A stretch of 64,000 nt of DNA from Malania oleifera (GCF_029873635.1 NC_080423.1:102176991-102240990); one strand, 5' to 3'; positions 35,865 through 50,800 are shown, counted from the stretch's first letter. Notes: generated by a model from the sequence alone, not told the origin. A program made the numbers and translations.

Positions 35865-38800
35865 GTAAGCATTTAGCTTAATTTCCTTTTATTGTTATAT
35901 TTTTCATTCTATGAAGGGGTGCAACTAAAATTATTGTGTGACCTAGAGGTCATGGGTTCGAGGTGTGAAAAGAGCCTTTTGCAAAAATGCAAGATAAGGC
36001 TGCGTGTCATAGATCAGTGGCGGTCCACCCCTTTCGTATAAGCGGAAGTTTTATGCACTGGGCTGCTCTTTTATTTTTTTTGTTCTGTTTCATTCCATTT
36101 CCTTTATTTTCAAATTCTCCACTTTCACTTTTTGAAGGATTACTTTGTCATGGTTTAAGCTTGTATTATATAGAATACATTTGGATTTGTTGATAGCGAA
36201 TGCGGTGAAGGTTGGGTTTATGATTTCTTGTGGTGAAATAATATGCTTGCGGATATGCCTTATTCTCTCTCTCTCTCCTTTTGTCTTGGTATACTTAATT
36301 GGTTTAATTTAGTTTATATGATGAAGTTACTCGTAACTTTGTGCCTTCATAAAACAATACATAGTCAGCAAGTACTTACAGCCTGTTGTGATTTTGTATC
36401 TTTTTTTATAGGCATCATCTCATTGTGTTCCCATTCAAGATTTCTTTTCTAAATTTTTTTATCAATTTGATGCTTCTAGTTTGACTAGAAATAACGAAAT
36501 TTGTGTACTTGCTAATCCTCATTGAAACTGAATTTCATACATGTTTAGCTTTACCTGAGTGAGACTATTTTCTGGTGGTTGTCACAGTACCCTCATTTTT
36601 TCAAATGTAAATTTTTTGTGTTATTGTGAAGTTGGTCTTTGCAAATAATGGATTTAGTTTTTGTGGATGGATCTTTTTATTTTGAATTTTTGTTCCTGCA
36701 TCTTTAAACAGTTTTGCCATCTTGAATTCTTGATTTGTTCACAAGAGCTGCTTGCAATTTAATATGATATTTGAAGTGATGAAATGAGTTTCTACAGGAA
36801 ATGTCGACGTATATATGACATCAGCCTACCTATTGGGCCTTAAAATGGAATTCAACATGATGTTGAGCAATTGACCTAGTGCATGCTTAAGGCATGCGGA
36901 AACGTCACCATCTCATTGACATTGGTGTGATTGGAATTGGAATTGAAAAGAACTCCAAAGCACTTAAAGATTGGTTAAAAGTGTGGATTCACATTAGTTG
37001 AAATGTTTAGAAAAAGGTTGGCAAGGTAGAAGCAGAAATACTTGTCAAAAAGTGAAGCTTCTAAAAAGCACTTTCTCTAATCTTCCTACATATTTGATGC
37101 TTTTAATGGTGCAGTGTTTAGAATTTTTCCAGAGTAATTTCTTGTTGGGAAGACTTTGGGAGTGGCTGGTGGGATGGTAAGTATGCAGTAGCAGTAGCAG
37201 TAGCTGCGGTGATGAGCAGAACAGGTACTGTTCAGGGGTGAAAATAGGGAGAAAAATAGAAGAGAGGAGTCTAGAAGAAGAAGAAAGAAGGAGGTAGAAC
37301 TCTAGAAGAAGAGAGGATGAAGAAGGAGATTCAAGTGGGGGGGGGGGGGGGGAAGAGAGGATGAAGAAAGAAAACCAATTGGGGTGAAGATACATGTTCA
37401 ATTCTCAATTAAAATGAGAGAGAGAGAGAGAGAGAGAGAGGCCGCATTGACATTGATGTGATTTGAATTAGAATTACAAAGAACACTTAAAAGATTGAAA
37501 GCGAAAGTGTGGGATACACATTTGTTGAAATGTTAAGAAAAAAACTGGCAAGGTGGAAGCAGAAATACTTGTCAAAAAGTGAAGCTTCTAAAAAGCACTT
37601 TCTCCAATTTTCTTGTGGGGAAGAATTTGGGGGAGGCTGGTGAGATGGGAAGCATGCAGTAAAAGTAGCTGGAGTGATGATCAGAACATGTACTGTCCCG
37701 GGGCGTGGGGTGGGGTCAAAATGTGAAGCTTCTAAAAAGCACTTTCTCCAATTTTCCTACATCTTTCACGCTTTTAGTGGTGCAGTGTGTAGAAAATTTT
37801 TAGAGTAATTTCTTGTGGGAAAGAATTTGGGGTAGCTGGAGTGATGATCAGAACAAGTGCTGTCCCGGGTGGGGGGGGGGGGTGGTGGAATAGGGAGAAA
37901 GATAGAGGAGAGGAAGCCGGAAGAAGAAGGAAGAAGGAAGAAGGAAGAAGGTAGAACTGTAGAAGAAGAGAGGATGAAGAACGAGATTCAATTGGGGGGA
38001 AGAGAGGATGACGAAGGAAATAATTGGGGAAGATACTTCTTCAATTCAAATAATTCCCACATGGCCAAATGGATTTCACGTACTATGTATAAGAAACTCT
38101 AAATTACTAGAAATTACACATAACCCCTAAATATAAAATTACAAAAGAACCCCTAAAACGTACTTATATCACAAAAAAACTAAACACATTTGGGTTTAGG
38201 ACCCAACAATTCCTTGACTTTTTCTTTTACTTTTTCAGAAATTGATCTCCAAATTGGGTCAAGATGATCCACCTAAACACCTCCTTTTTGTCCTACATCA
38301 ATTTCTTCCTTCAAAAAAGACTAGACTCCATCGAGTTAGGGAAAACACCAAGGAGGCAAGGAATCCTGCATGAATAGAATCATCTTGCTTCGTAAGAAAG
38401 GAACCAATGGTGCACTTTAATTTGGTGAATTTCAAGAGCTCGAAACTTATATTTATTTTTGTTTATGGAGAGGATGTAAGAATTTTTACGGGCGTCATGC
38501 TTAGCCCTTTTTTGTCAAACAGCCATGGACAGTCCAAAAGGATAAGAAAAATCTTTGGGAGGAAGGATATCACAGTGCATTGTCCCCATTGAAACAATCT
38601 TGAGGGTAAGCAAGCAACGATCATGGGCCTTCAAGTTGGTATTGTGTACCAAGAAATTATGTATTGATCATGGCGAGGTTCAACTTCTAAATTTAATTTC
38701 TTCATTGCTTGTTAGAAAGTACATTTGTAAGACTAAAGATCAACAACCAATGAAAAAGCAACTTATGACGAATCACTTGAGTCAAAAAGATGCTAGTTTG

Positions 38801-41800
38801 TTTCCAATCTTCTTTTCTTCAACCTTGTGGGAATAGAGGATAGGTCGAGGAAGTAAACAGGTTTTCACACTGCCATTGTCATCTAAATCCCTTGGGACTT
38901 TTGTCCCAATTTCAATTGTTTGGATGCCATCATCATTATCATCTTCTTTTTCTGCAATAACCATGACTTGGTTGGACATTGTGTAGCTCAATGCCCAAAA
39001 CCCTGACATTTGAAGAACTTGATTGATGGTTTGACCTTGGAAGTTGTTCTGAAATGCTCAGGAGTCTTTCATTGTGACATTTGAAGAATTTGATTGATGG
39101 TTGGACCTTTGGAGTTGCTTAGAATGCTCAGGAGTCATTCATGGTGTAGTAGTCTGAACTCCTTTGCCTAGTTGCAACTTCTCTTGCACAACTTCTCTAG
39201 TACTCTTTTCAAATTAAAGGGCAATGTAGCTCTAGGAGGATTAGGTTGCATATCCTCATCGAGTTGAGTGGCAGCTTGTATTGCATCCCCGACTAAAATG
39301 AGATGGCATGCAGCAAGCTTGGAGGCATAGCTGGCTTCAACCCTTTTTGTGTGCAAAGCTATCGTCACATCCTTTTTCCATTCTATGCTGGCATGAGTAG
39401 GCAAATAATAGTACCTAGTAGTGGATTCTGCTGCTGACTTTTCTTCTTCTTCAAATCAAAGAGTTGCAATCTTGCAGATGAACATGCTGCTAGTAATTGG
39501 AAGGTGCAAATTGTTCCTGCATAGCTTGCTTAATCTCATCTCATGTTATGATCTCACCAAATCTCGTTCTTCTAAAGATCTCCTATAGTTTAATATGCCA
39601 AATTTGAGTAGTTCCCTTCACTTTTGATTTAGCAAGATACAACTTTCGAGCCTTATTTATGTCATACCATCAGAAGCAGTACTTGAAAGAATATGCCCAA
39701 TCATCAAATTCTTCAGGAGAAGCATTGCCATTAAAATATCAAACTTATTGTTTAATTCCTTTATTCAAATGATCATTTTTTTCTTCATGCAACTCAAAAA
39801 GTGTGAGGAGCAACAGCAGCAGAGCAGCTATACCACTTGCCAATTTGGTAGGTCAATAAGCCTCTTACCCATGGCTGCAACTTCAGGCATTCTCTATATT
39901 CTGTTCCCTACTAGACAAAAATTCTACTTTTGCAGACAACTCAACATTAGTCACCATGCTGCTTATTTTATTATATATATGTGTATATATATATAGTGCA
40001 CTATATATCACTAAGGACTCTTTACAGAATTTGCAGAGTTCTCAATCTATTCATGCAAAACCACAAACTTCACTCAATTTCCCAAGAACTATCTTTCCAA
40101 TTAAAGAAACTCTTATAAACAACTTTCAATAGCAACAATATTGTCTGATTCCGTTGCTGGGGGCACTGGTGAATCCCTTCCATGTGTACTACCAAACTCA
40201 AACAATCAACCTTCTACAAACAACGTCACAAATTTGTAGTTTTTTGCTGGAAAAATTCAAAATAATGTGCCTGGAAGCAAATGTCTTGCAATTCTGGAAG
40301 TGGTAGAACAGGTGAAAAAATTTTCACATGCATGTTGCTGGGGCCAGTGGCGCATGAGTTATTGGTGGCGACTTTCCGAGGATGAAACTTGGAGTGAAGA
40401 TAGCTCGAAGGGTAGTGATTGCAGTGATAGTGGTGGTTTGATGAGAAAGCACGGGAAGTTATTGATTTTGAAAGGTTGATGGTTGTGAATCTTTTGCCAG
40501 TGATGGGACCTCATGTGTGGTCAGATGTCAATGAAATTTAGGGGAGGTGCTGATCGGCAATGCCTGTTCTCAATGGTAGTGGTGGTGTTGCGAAATGACA
40601 CTTGGAAGGAAAGTGATGTTTGAAATTGAGGGGCAGTGTCTGAATTTGTTTTATTTGGTTACTTTCTGTTGATGGATGACTTAAGTAGAGGTAAGAAGAA
40701 AGATGATGAAAGGGAGGAGATCCAAGATGGACAAGTGAAATTGGTTCAAGAATTATTCAGAAGCTCTTGGAGTTTAATTGACACCAGAGGAAGAAGAATG
40801 ATTTGAGGGGAAATTGGGGATTGAAAATGGGAAGAGAGGAGAACGTAGTATGCAGTAGTAGTAGTGAAGGTGTTGAACAGACAGTATAGCTACTGCCCAG
40901 GAGGGAAATGGGGATATAAATAGAGGAGAGGGGAGGGGAAGGTAAAGAAGAAGGAAGAAGGAAGAAGAAGAGAGGAGAAAGAAGGAGATACAATTAGTAC
41001 TGCACAGGGGGGACAATAGGGAGAGAAATAGAGAAGAAGGAAGGAGAAGAAGAAAAAGGAAGAAGGAGGCACAGTTGGGGTGAAAACATAGACATTCAAT
41101 TCTCGATTCAAATTCACAAAAAAACTAACTTCCACATGGCTTTCACACCCTAAAGACAAACTTTTTTTCCCTAAACACACATATATTACAAACAAATTCT
41201 GAAGTACACATAAGCCTCCTACAAATAGACTAAACACACTTGGGTTTAAGACCCAACAATCCCTTGACTCTTTGAAATTGGTCTGTTAATTGGGTCAAAA
41301 TGATCAATTCAAGTACCCACTACTCGTCCCAGATCAGGGTGGTAGTGTGTTGAAATGTGAATTAGGGAGGTTTGGAAGTGAGAAAGTTAAGGGATTTCCA
41401 TGTTTGTCTTTATCCTCCCTCCTCGGTGCATAATGATGTCATTGCTTCCTTTCCTATCTCAAATGGATTTAATTCTTGGGATTTCCATTTTTGTGGGTTT
41501 CTTAATGATAGGTAGGTGGCGGGGGGGGTGGTGGGGGGAACTCTCTTCTTCGATGGTGTTGTTGGAGGGGTGATTTCTTTGAAGTGGAAGGGTTTGTCGG
41601 TTATGGGGTTTAGATTCTTCGCGAGGCTACTCTTGTAAATCTTTTTATTTTTTTGAGCTTTTGACTAGAACTTATATTCTCTTTCCTCTTCATTGTAGTA
41701 ACTGGAAAGCGAAAGTTTTCTATAAGATAAAGTCTTTGATATGGTTGGTTCTTGAAAGAGTGAACACCAAGAAGTAGAGTAGGAGGATTTTCATGTATAT

Positions 41801-41821
41801 GTACCTTACATTTCGATAGCT

Positions 41822-41858
<37 letters not shown>

Positions 41859-44800
41859 CAATTACTTTCGCTTGGAAGATTTGGAGCGAGGTTTATTTGG
41901 AGAGAATTGTGTTTGCCTGGGGCCAATGGAGGATTTGTTGACTATTTCCTTTACTGGTTTTGGTAAGGGTGGAGTTGGTTTGGTTTTTAGGAGTTGTGGG
42001 TTTTTTTGCCATCCTCCAAGGACTTAGGTTGGAAATGAATGTGCATATTTTTATGCGAAAGAAGGTTATGTGTTCTTTGTTATGTGGAAGGATTTATTAT
42101 TTGGCTTTACATTGCTCTCTTGCATCTGGATGTTGAGGCTTGAGGGCGCCTTTTTGGGATTTACAGTGAGATCGTAAGGCTCTGTTATCTTGATTATAGT
42201 TTCTTCGCGCATATTTGGAAAGATTCATTATTTGGCTTTACATTGGTCTATTGCATCTGGATGTAGAAGGGTGTCTTTTCCGGATTACAGTGAGACCGGA
42301 AGGCTGTGTTATTTTGATTATAGTTTCTTCATTTTTTGATTTCTTATTCTCATCGGAGAATGTTGTATTCTCCTTTTTTGTTCATTCTTCTTTAATGGAA
42401 TCTCATTTTTTTTCATAAAAAAAATCTATTATAATTCATTTTCTCATTTGGGACCCTGGCCTAGGTAATTGATGTAGGAGCTTATTTTTTTAACTAAACT
42501 GGGCCAATTATTTGGAAAGGCCCAATGTTTAGGAAAGGGTGATACGGACTTTAATTTGGATTCAAAGAGAGGTTCTCATCTAACTGGCTTCCTACAAAAG
42601 GCTCCAGGCGATATGCCGGCCCATGATTCCGAAATTAAGGACCAAAGTACTGCTATGTTGAGTCTGGACATGGGACAGGCCCAAAATACTGCTCCAATTT
42701 CTCAGAAAACAAGTACTTGGATGGAGGAAGATATACCTTCCAGTAACAGAATTGTTTTTCAGCCTCAGGTTAATAGAAATATAATTCAGCCTCCAGTTAT
42801 TAAGAATATGATTTGAATTGATCAAGAGTCGGAGAAAGCTCAGGATGCTAGAAGAACAGATTCACTTTTAGATGGCGGTGATAAAATTTTGTCTAGTTCT
42901 GAAAATGTGTTAGAAGGTCGTGCCAAAAAAAGTAGAAAAAAAGCAGGGTTGGGGGAGAAATATGGTGGTTGTTGTCTTTATACAGATAAATTTGAAGGTA
43001 ATAAGGTTTATGCTTGTTGTAAGGCAGCCTGTTTGGGTGCTGAAATGAAGAATGTATTTGAAGATAAGTGGGAAAATTTAGGCGAGTCAACGACAAAGTT
43101 GCTAAGGAGAGATTACAAAGGAGAGTTCAGTATTGTGGAAGTTCCTCAAGTTTGACAAGAATGTTGGAGGTTCTAATGAGATAAGAAAAGGTTAGAAGGT
43201 AAAGAAATGGGGGTCAGAAAGTGACGACAATAGTGATTTTGATTGTGCTGGGGGGTTGTTAAATGTGATTTGTGAACAATATGGATACGCTTCTGACTCC
43301 TGCAATGAAATAAAGAATTTGTCTTATGTTCATCCACCCCTATTGGAAGGCCTAGAGGGGTTCTCAAGATAATGATGGGTTGGTGAATACGTTTTAGCAT
43401 GAGGATGGATGCCCACACCAGTGGGGGAGATTTCCAAGGTGGATTAAGAAGCTCAAATTTTTATGGATAAAATGGATTTAAAGTTGAGTGATAATTAGAG
43501 GAAATGAAGTGTGTTTGGATGGTGGTAAAAGTTGAATGGTGAAGGATCAAAGGGAATTAGTGAATTTGAAGACTTTGGTTAGGGTTTGAAAAGGGAATTT
43601 CTTAGTTAATTTCATGTGGTTTTAAGTTGGAATTTCCTATTTTTTTGGTCTCTCTCTTTTTATGGTGGATCCTTGGCCCTGGTAATTGTACCTTCTCTTC
43701 TTTCTATCTAATATAATTTCTTTTGTTATTTAAAAAAAAATATTTCTGCTTCTCCAAATCATAAATTCATAATAAAACTTCTGATTTGCACATGATAGTA
43801 TAATTCAAATTTCAGTAAGATTCAAATTTAAATTTCTTTCAACACCCTTTTCTATAACCTTATGTTAGCACCATTTTTCATCTGTCGTGCGATGTAGCAA
43901 GGATGGATTGGTGGAATAAAATGGAGTTGCCACCACACCTTTTGAGGAAGGGTAAGACAAAGAAAACCCTAGTGCTATATGAGTAAGACCCCCTATGATC
44001 TACAAACTGAGAGATGGGTTTGGGAGCCTGGTTATGCATAAGGAAGATGTTAGGCACCTCAAATTTTGAAGCTTGAATTTTAAATTAATTGGAAAGTTAG
44101 ATTGATTGGGAATCAAATTTTTTAAAAAGGGAGATCTTGGAAGATATGATTTGCAAGATTTAACTTGGGGTTGCGACGAAAAAGGAAATCAAAATCTCAA
44201 TTAATAAATGCAAATTTTCAAATTAAGGAAAATATCATCGGCCACAAAAAGAAAGAAAGGAAAAGGGAAAGGAAATATATGCTAGAATTAAAAACCTAAT
44301 TTACATCTTAGGTGAAAATATAACCTAGCAAGGTCCTCTTTCGTCTGCTCACCTTTTTTATTGCCTAGGGAATCTTCTAGAGTTTTCTTTCTTATTTTTT
44401 GGATTTTTCTAAAGATCTATTTTTACATTTCTCTTGGAATTTTATCTAAGCTATAATAGTAAATAATATGGTAATAATCATAATTATGATATAATAATAG
44501 TAACACTGATGATTGTAGCTAATAATCAACATAAGGATAATTACAAGAATAATAGTGATAATGATAATAATAGTAATTAGTATTAATAATAGTGCATATG
44601 AATGATGATGATGATGATGATGATAATAACGTACAAATAGAAATAATAGTGAAAGAAAAAGGAAAAGAAAAAGAAAACCTTGTTATTGAAATCATATTTT
44701 CCTGTTCTGCATTTTTTGAAGGCTTTTTATGATTCTTTCTTCTTGTTTGATTCTCTTCCTAATTGCTGTCAGGTTTGATTCCAGGTGTCTCAACAACCAA

Positions 44801-47800
44801 AAGATTTGAAAGGTAGTAGATTTCTAAAAACATAGTCTCAAACTACAAACAAAACATTCATCTTCAAAAATCGTCAAGCAATAATTTTATGATAACTTTT
44901 CACAAAATAAAATATAATTCTTGTGCTTAAAGAATATCATGCTTGTACTCATTCAATCATCATGATTTTGTCTGCAACCGATAAATAAATTTGTTAAGGA
45001 CTAAGGAGACAGTTCATAACTGAGTTGTAGCTCATTGGATTCGATATTTCAAAACTACTCACAAATTCGAATTTGAACACTAATGTGCAAATTAATTTGC
45101 TGTAGACTGTAGCACTCTAGCTGATATCAATATATTATAATAACAAAAGAACAGAAAATTGTAAATTATTTCTTACCATTCAGTATTTGGTTAATGATTT
45201 AATGGGTTTATGTATTGTATGATTCTTAACCCTTGGGATTAGAGAGAGAGAGAATTGAGGGCTGGGTGTCTCCCATGGCTTGTTTGTTGCTGCTGCCAGA
45301 GAAGATTGTCTCTGCTGGTTGCTGCCTGTTTTTCTTCTTCTTCTTTTTTTTCTGTAGATTGAAAAAAAAATTCACTAATGTATAGAAGAAATAATTACAA
45401 TGACAAGAGGATAGGAAATCCTCCTAACACAAATAATACAAAAGTAAACAAAAGGAAACAATTACATCAAAGCCCCTTTACAAATTTATGAGATTGTCTT
45501 CGTCTTCTTCACCCACTGGGGAAATTCTATTGCCACCATCATGGAGCTTCCAAACAATGGAAAACTGATTGTTGTTGGACCTCACTCGGCCAAAAAAACT
45601 AATCCATGGCTTACGTTCAAAGAACTACAATCCAAACATCTAGGTTTCTTATCCTCTTTGTCCTTTTTCACCTCATTTCTCCCTGGGACTGTTTTGCTGG
45701 TTTTGTTGCCACCACTCCCTCCAACATTTCAAGCAAGTTCCTGCATCCTGAAACTTCCTTTCCGTCTGGCATGCATGTCATATGGACGACGCTCGAAATA
45801 TTCTCCAGTGAAATAAAACAATCAAATCTGTTTGCTCTTAACCGAGCCAAGAAGAAATTGCTTGGGGTCTTAAGGGATTTCGCCTATGGAAGTGGAGTGT
45901 TGGTATACAAGAAATCATGAAGCTCCTTTGCAAACCATCTTCTCTTCTCTTAAGGAGAGCAAGATGGAATAACGATGCGCTCTGTTTGTTTTGATGATGT
46001 TGACAGCACTACCTTTTTCGTCCAAAGAGAATTTTTTTTAATCAATAAATATGCTTGAGTTCCCCATGAAAACAAAACTGTAATTTTAAATTTTTTTTAA
46101 CTTATAAAGAAATACCAAAAGATCAGAGACAGAGCTGAAAAAAGATTAAAAATCTGTTGGGATCTGTCATTGTCCTTGCATACCCTCTCTTGTTACATAA
46201 AATTTCAGTAAGCTCTTTCACATCTGTTCATTGTCATGCATCGGAGAAATTATAAAAGAAAACTAAATTATACCCTTCCATCCCCCATGTTTTCTCGCCG
46301 TGCTGCTGCCTGCTTATTTATTTATTTGGGTTTCTTTGTTTTTTGTTTGCCGGGAGGGGGGGGGGGGAATGACAAAGACGAGGATCGAGTGGAGTAGTGA
46401 TCCATTTTCAACTTACCCTATTTTGATTTATTTTACTTAATAGTCCTTGGTCCTTCATTCTTGTTGCCTTAAAGGGTGGGAGCAGCCCCTTAATATACCA
46501 AAAACTCCATTTCTTTTTCAAAATTTCATTCTGTCCCCACTTGCATGTAAGTTGGTGCTATCCTTGTGTAGGGCTGCAAATGAGCCAAGCCATTTTCCAG
46601 TTACTTAGTGCTTGGCTCGATGATGGTGTGCTCGAGTTTGTTTCACTAGATAAATGAGCTAAGCTTGAGCTCAAGCTAGGTGATACTTGGATCACCAAGC
46701 AAGCAATCTAACTCACCAAGCTGGCTTGTTTATAAACTCATGCAGTAGGCTTATTTAGTAGGCTCATGAGTTGACTTCTTAAATAAGTTCATGAACTTGT
46801 TTATATATAAGCCCAAAATTTGATTTGTTCGTTGGTTCATTAATTCTTAATAGGCTCATTAATTTATATATTTGGTTCAGCGTTAATTTTAGAATGACAA
46901 AATTTTACATATATATATATTATATATATATATATGTATGTATGTATGTATGTATATTAAACCATTTTCTATGTATTTATATTAAACCATTTTCTCTCAA
47001 ATCATGACTAATGTTAGATTACTACTTCTCCCAAAAGCTTAAGCTGTTAGGTTGTGGGCCAACAATGTATATCAAGCTTTAACACTCCCCCACATGTGCA
47101 GCCTGATGGCATGTGGAGAGATGAACAAATGATAAGATAGCCACTACAGGGAATAACAATTGTTTTTTAAACACCACCACAATGAACACAGGCAGCAAGA
47201 CTAGAACCTAGGACCTCTTGGTAACCAGCTCTGATATCGTGTTAGATTACCACTTTATCTAAAAGCTTAAGCTTTTAGGTTGTGGATCAACAATATATAT
47301 CAAGCTTTAACAACTAATCACTTATTTTTATTTATTTTAAAAATTTTTTTACTGTGTACCTATGATTGCAAATGACCTAATCTTCATTTGCTTACTTTAG
47401 TGAGCAATTTTAGGTTTAATTTTAAGGCTCACTAATAAAGATGGAAATTTGAACAATATTACACTTAGCTAGTTTAGGCTTGTTTTTGGCTCAATTAATA
47501 AATGAGAACATAAGCAAGACTAAGTTTGCTTGCTTAAATAATGAGCCAAGCTTGAACTCAATTTTAATGCTCATTTATTAAATGAGCCAAACCTGAACTG
47601 CTGGGCATATTCAAGCTTCGGTTGCCTTGGCTCAACTTGATTGTGAATCCACTGTCATGGGACTATGCTGAATGTTTGTATCTAAGGAGGAGAGGTAAGA
47701 GTGTGGGTTAATGGGTGCTACATGGGCAAACTTCAACAGAAAATATGAAATGGTTATTTATTTGTTTTTCGTTGAGGAATTGCTGGTGACCTCTTGCGCT

Positions 47801-50800
47801 AGATTATGCCTGTTTTGGACCCATAGGTTATGTCTAAATTAGTTCTGGACATGTTGATGAGCTGGGCACTGAGTTTAGAAGTATTTATAGTAGCGTAGCA
47901 GAAGATGGGAAATGTCTCTTCATTTGATTGGTGTGTTTTGGGAGTAGTGGCATTTCAAAATATTGGACAGAAATTGAAGAACCTTTTGATGTATCATGTG
48001 TGCTATTTTCTTTTTCTTGCTGATCTCTTTTATATGACACTTGTTGGTCCTCCTAGTTGGACTTTTTTGGGGATGCATGATTAGAGGTAGACAAATTGTT
48101 GTTTTTGGTTCACTCGCAAGTACAATGCATGCTTGCTCAGATTCGCCCCCCCTCCTCTGGAAGCTTGTTATAAGAACTTATCAAAAGAAGAATTTTAGCA
48201 CTAATTCAATCACAATTTCCCATAGCCACTATTCCCTATTTTTTTTTTAATAAATTAGTTGGAAAATTTTATTAACGTAGACTAGTAGAAGGATAGACGT
48301 GCTCAGCACTTTGTTGTAAAAGAATTTTGAAAGTAGGCTGGTGGGTTTGGAAGATGCGTTATTTGTCTAGAGGACCAAGCACTTTTTAAAAATCCATGCC
48401 TTTATTGGTTGAGGAGAGGCTTGAAGACATTCAATAATGTTCTTGTGGATCTTTACTTGTCAAAAGGGGAAAATGTTGTTGTAGGGGGTAGTCGTGGTTT
48501 TTTTTTTCTTTTTTGGAGGGGGGGGGGGGGGCGGCGTTGGAAGTTGGTTCTCTTCAATAAGATGCTGCTGGGTAAATGGATATGGTGATTTGCTCAAGAG
48601 AAGGATAATTTTTGAGGCGAATGGTGCAGGCTAAGTTTGGAGAGGGTTGTAATTGGTGGCGTCCTAAAGGGGATTAGGATGCCTTGTGGAGCATGGTGGG
48701 GGAAACATATTTAAAGTGGATGAGGAGTTCCTTTCCTGTATTTCCTTTTGCGGTTAGCATATTTCTCTGCATGGCGTTTAGTTCAACTTTTCCCCCTCAC
48801 GAATCAATTCAAATGCCCTTTCAGTTGTCTTAGACCTGATTATTTTGGTTGGTGGAATACATATTAGTATATTACAGACTAATGTCATCCGATTAGTGTG
48901 AACAAGGGGCTTTCATGAGCTGCTCAATATTCTCATGTAACTTTGGTGAATGTGGGGGGATGGTGATAATGGACCAATGGTAGACGGGTGTTGTCAGAAA
49001 ATGGAGTATGCTGTAGGGTCTTACAATAGTAGGATCTTGAAGCAAGATAAGCTTGGTTGGGATTCTTTACCTCGGAGAGCTTTTTGGAACTTCAAATGCC
49101 TCAGGTCTCTTTATTTTTTGGGAAATATGTGGGAACGAATATTAACCATTTGTAATTTATAGTGAAGAGGGATTTATTTGTAAAATAATTGATTCCTTTG
49201 CAGGAATCAAGGGGAAAGTGGTGAACTATTTACGCAACTTTGAGTATCTAATCAGTTTTTTTTTCTCTAGATAAGGTAGTGAACAAGTTGAATTCTTGGA
49301 AGGTGTCTAGTATCAGCTAGTGAGCGAGGGGTTAGGATGTATGGGGCATTGTGGTAGATTAGGATTACCTGGAGAGAAAGCAAAACCTAAGGACTTTGAG
49401 GGTGTTAAGGCATCTTTGGAAAAGATTGAAGAGAAGCTGCTTTTTTACCTTGCAGTTTTGGCTGATTGAGAATATTATGAAGGATGTGAAATATTTTATT
49501 TTATTTTATTTTTTTCATGTTGTTCTCTTTGGCAAGTTTGACCTTGTACATGTACACTGTACTTGGGCAACCTCTCTTTTGGGGCCTTTTTTTGTGATGG
49601 TTTTCTTTTTAATTAAAAAATATCAGCTAGGTGGGTAGAGTTTCATCTTCTTGTTCTTTTGTGCCATTCCTTTCCTTTTGTTATAAAGAATAACAAACTA
49701 AAGCTACGTTCTCTTTTTTTAATTAGGATAAATTATACAGTTACTCCCTTAAGTTTTATTGCATTTTACATTTCTCCCTGATCTTCAATTATGACGTTTA
49801 ATTCCTTAAACTTGCAAAAAAATTGCAATATCATACATAGGTGCATATGACCATAGACGACACCAACTTCCGTTTGCTGGAACATATTTCATTTTTGTGA
49901 GGTTAGTTTTTTGCCTTTGGTAGTTGTACACTTGTACACTTGTACTGAATAAAATGGTGCACCTTTGTCTTAGATGTTCACCTTTAATGATGGAGAACAG
50001 AGTTCATTTTGGTGCTAACTCAGTTCTAGCTCTAATGGACCTTATTTCCAACTTTAGATGGGTATAGGCACATGTTAGTCAGTCACATGGTTTAATGGGA
50101 GTTTGGGTAATTGAGGTCATATGTGCTCACATCACAATTTTTGTTTTTACCGTTTTATTGCAAGTTTAAGGAGTTAAATGCCATGATTTAAAGTTCAGGG
50201 AATAATGTTCAATCTTGTGAAACTTTAGGTACGAAATGTGTATTTATCCTTTAGATTATTTTCCTCTTGTGTTTTTGGGTTGGGGCGGAAGGGTTTCGTT
50301 AGAAGACCAACTCGACCTAGGCTACAGAATGGGAGGTACATCTCTTTCTTCTGAAGTCCTACACAATGGGAGGTAGCCTATTCACAAGGTTTGAAGTTAG
50401 GACCTCCAACATGGATATCTCACGATCAGGCCTTTGGGTTGGCTCCTATGGAACTGATTATTTTATTTTCCTACATTTCGAGCAGTTGAATGTAACTTTA
50501 AAAAAAATCATTAGTAGGTTCTTTCTTTCCTTCTTTTTGGGATCTTCTTCATTGTCGCAGTTTCTTCAAAATTCTAATTGTTGTATCGCTTTCAACTAAT
50601 TTGCAGCCCAAGAAACATATATAAAGATCCAGATGATGGGCGGCAAAGGTTTTTGCTTGAATTGGAATTTGTGCAGTGTCTTGCTAATCCCACCTACATC
50701 CATTGTATGTTTCTTTGCTTCAAAAAATCATTATTACTTTCATTTGTTTTTTCAATTATATATTTTATACTCTTTGCATTTACAAGATTATGGAATGACC

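Larger units (their letters stand above)
36912..41270 (-). mobile_element. Element H: gag-only gypsy remnant in MED31 intron 1
   Basis: A gag-like region (about 38780-39770, minus strand) lies between two related non-coding blocks, about 36912-38300 and 40800-41270. Both blocks carry TATGCAGTAG..GTAG, the GAAGAAGG-rich tracts and, at their right edges, TTGGGTTTAGGACCCAACAA (near 38188) or its variant near 41240. They are probably decayed LTRs. Read in reverse, TGATGTAGGAC at 38300 after a purine-rich GAAGGAAGAAAT looks like LTR start and polypurine tract. No RT or integrase was seen, so the element lost pol or was non-autonomous. Outer ends and TSD are not resolved. Confidence 0.55.

Noticed and set aside
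45541..45920. Overlapping open frames in MED31 intron 1 as a gene
   Set aside because: Three frames on two strands are open over the same bases with no recognisable family, which is expected by chance in such sequence.
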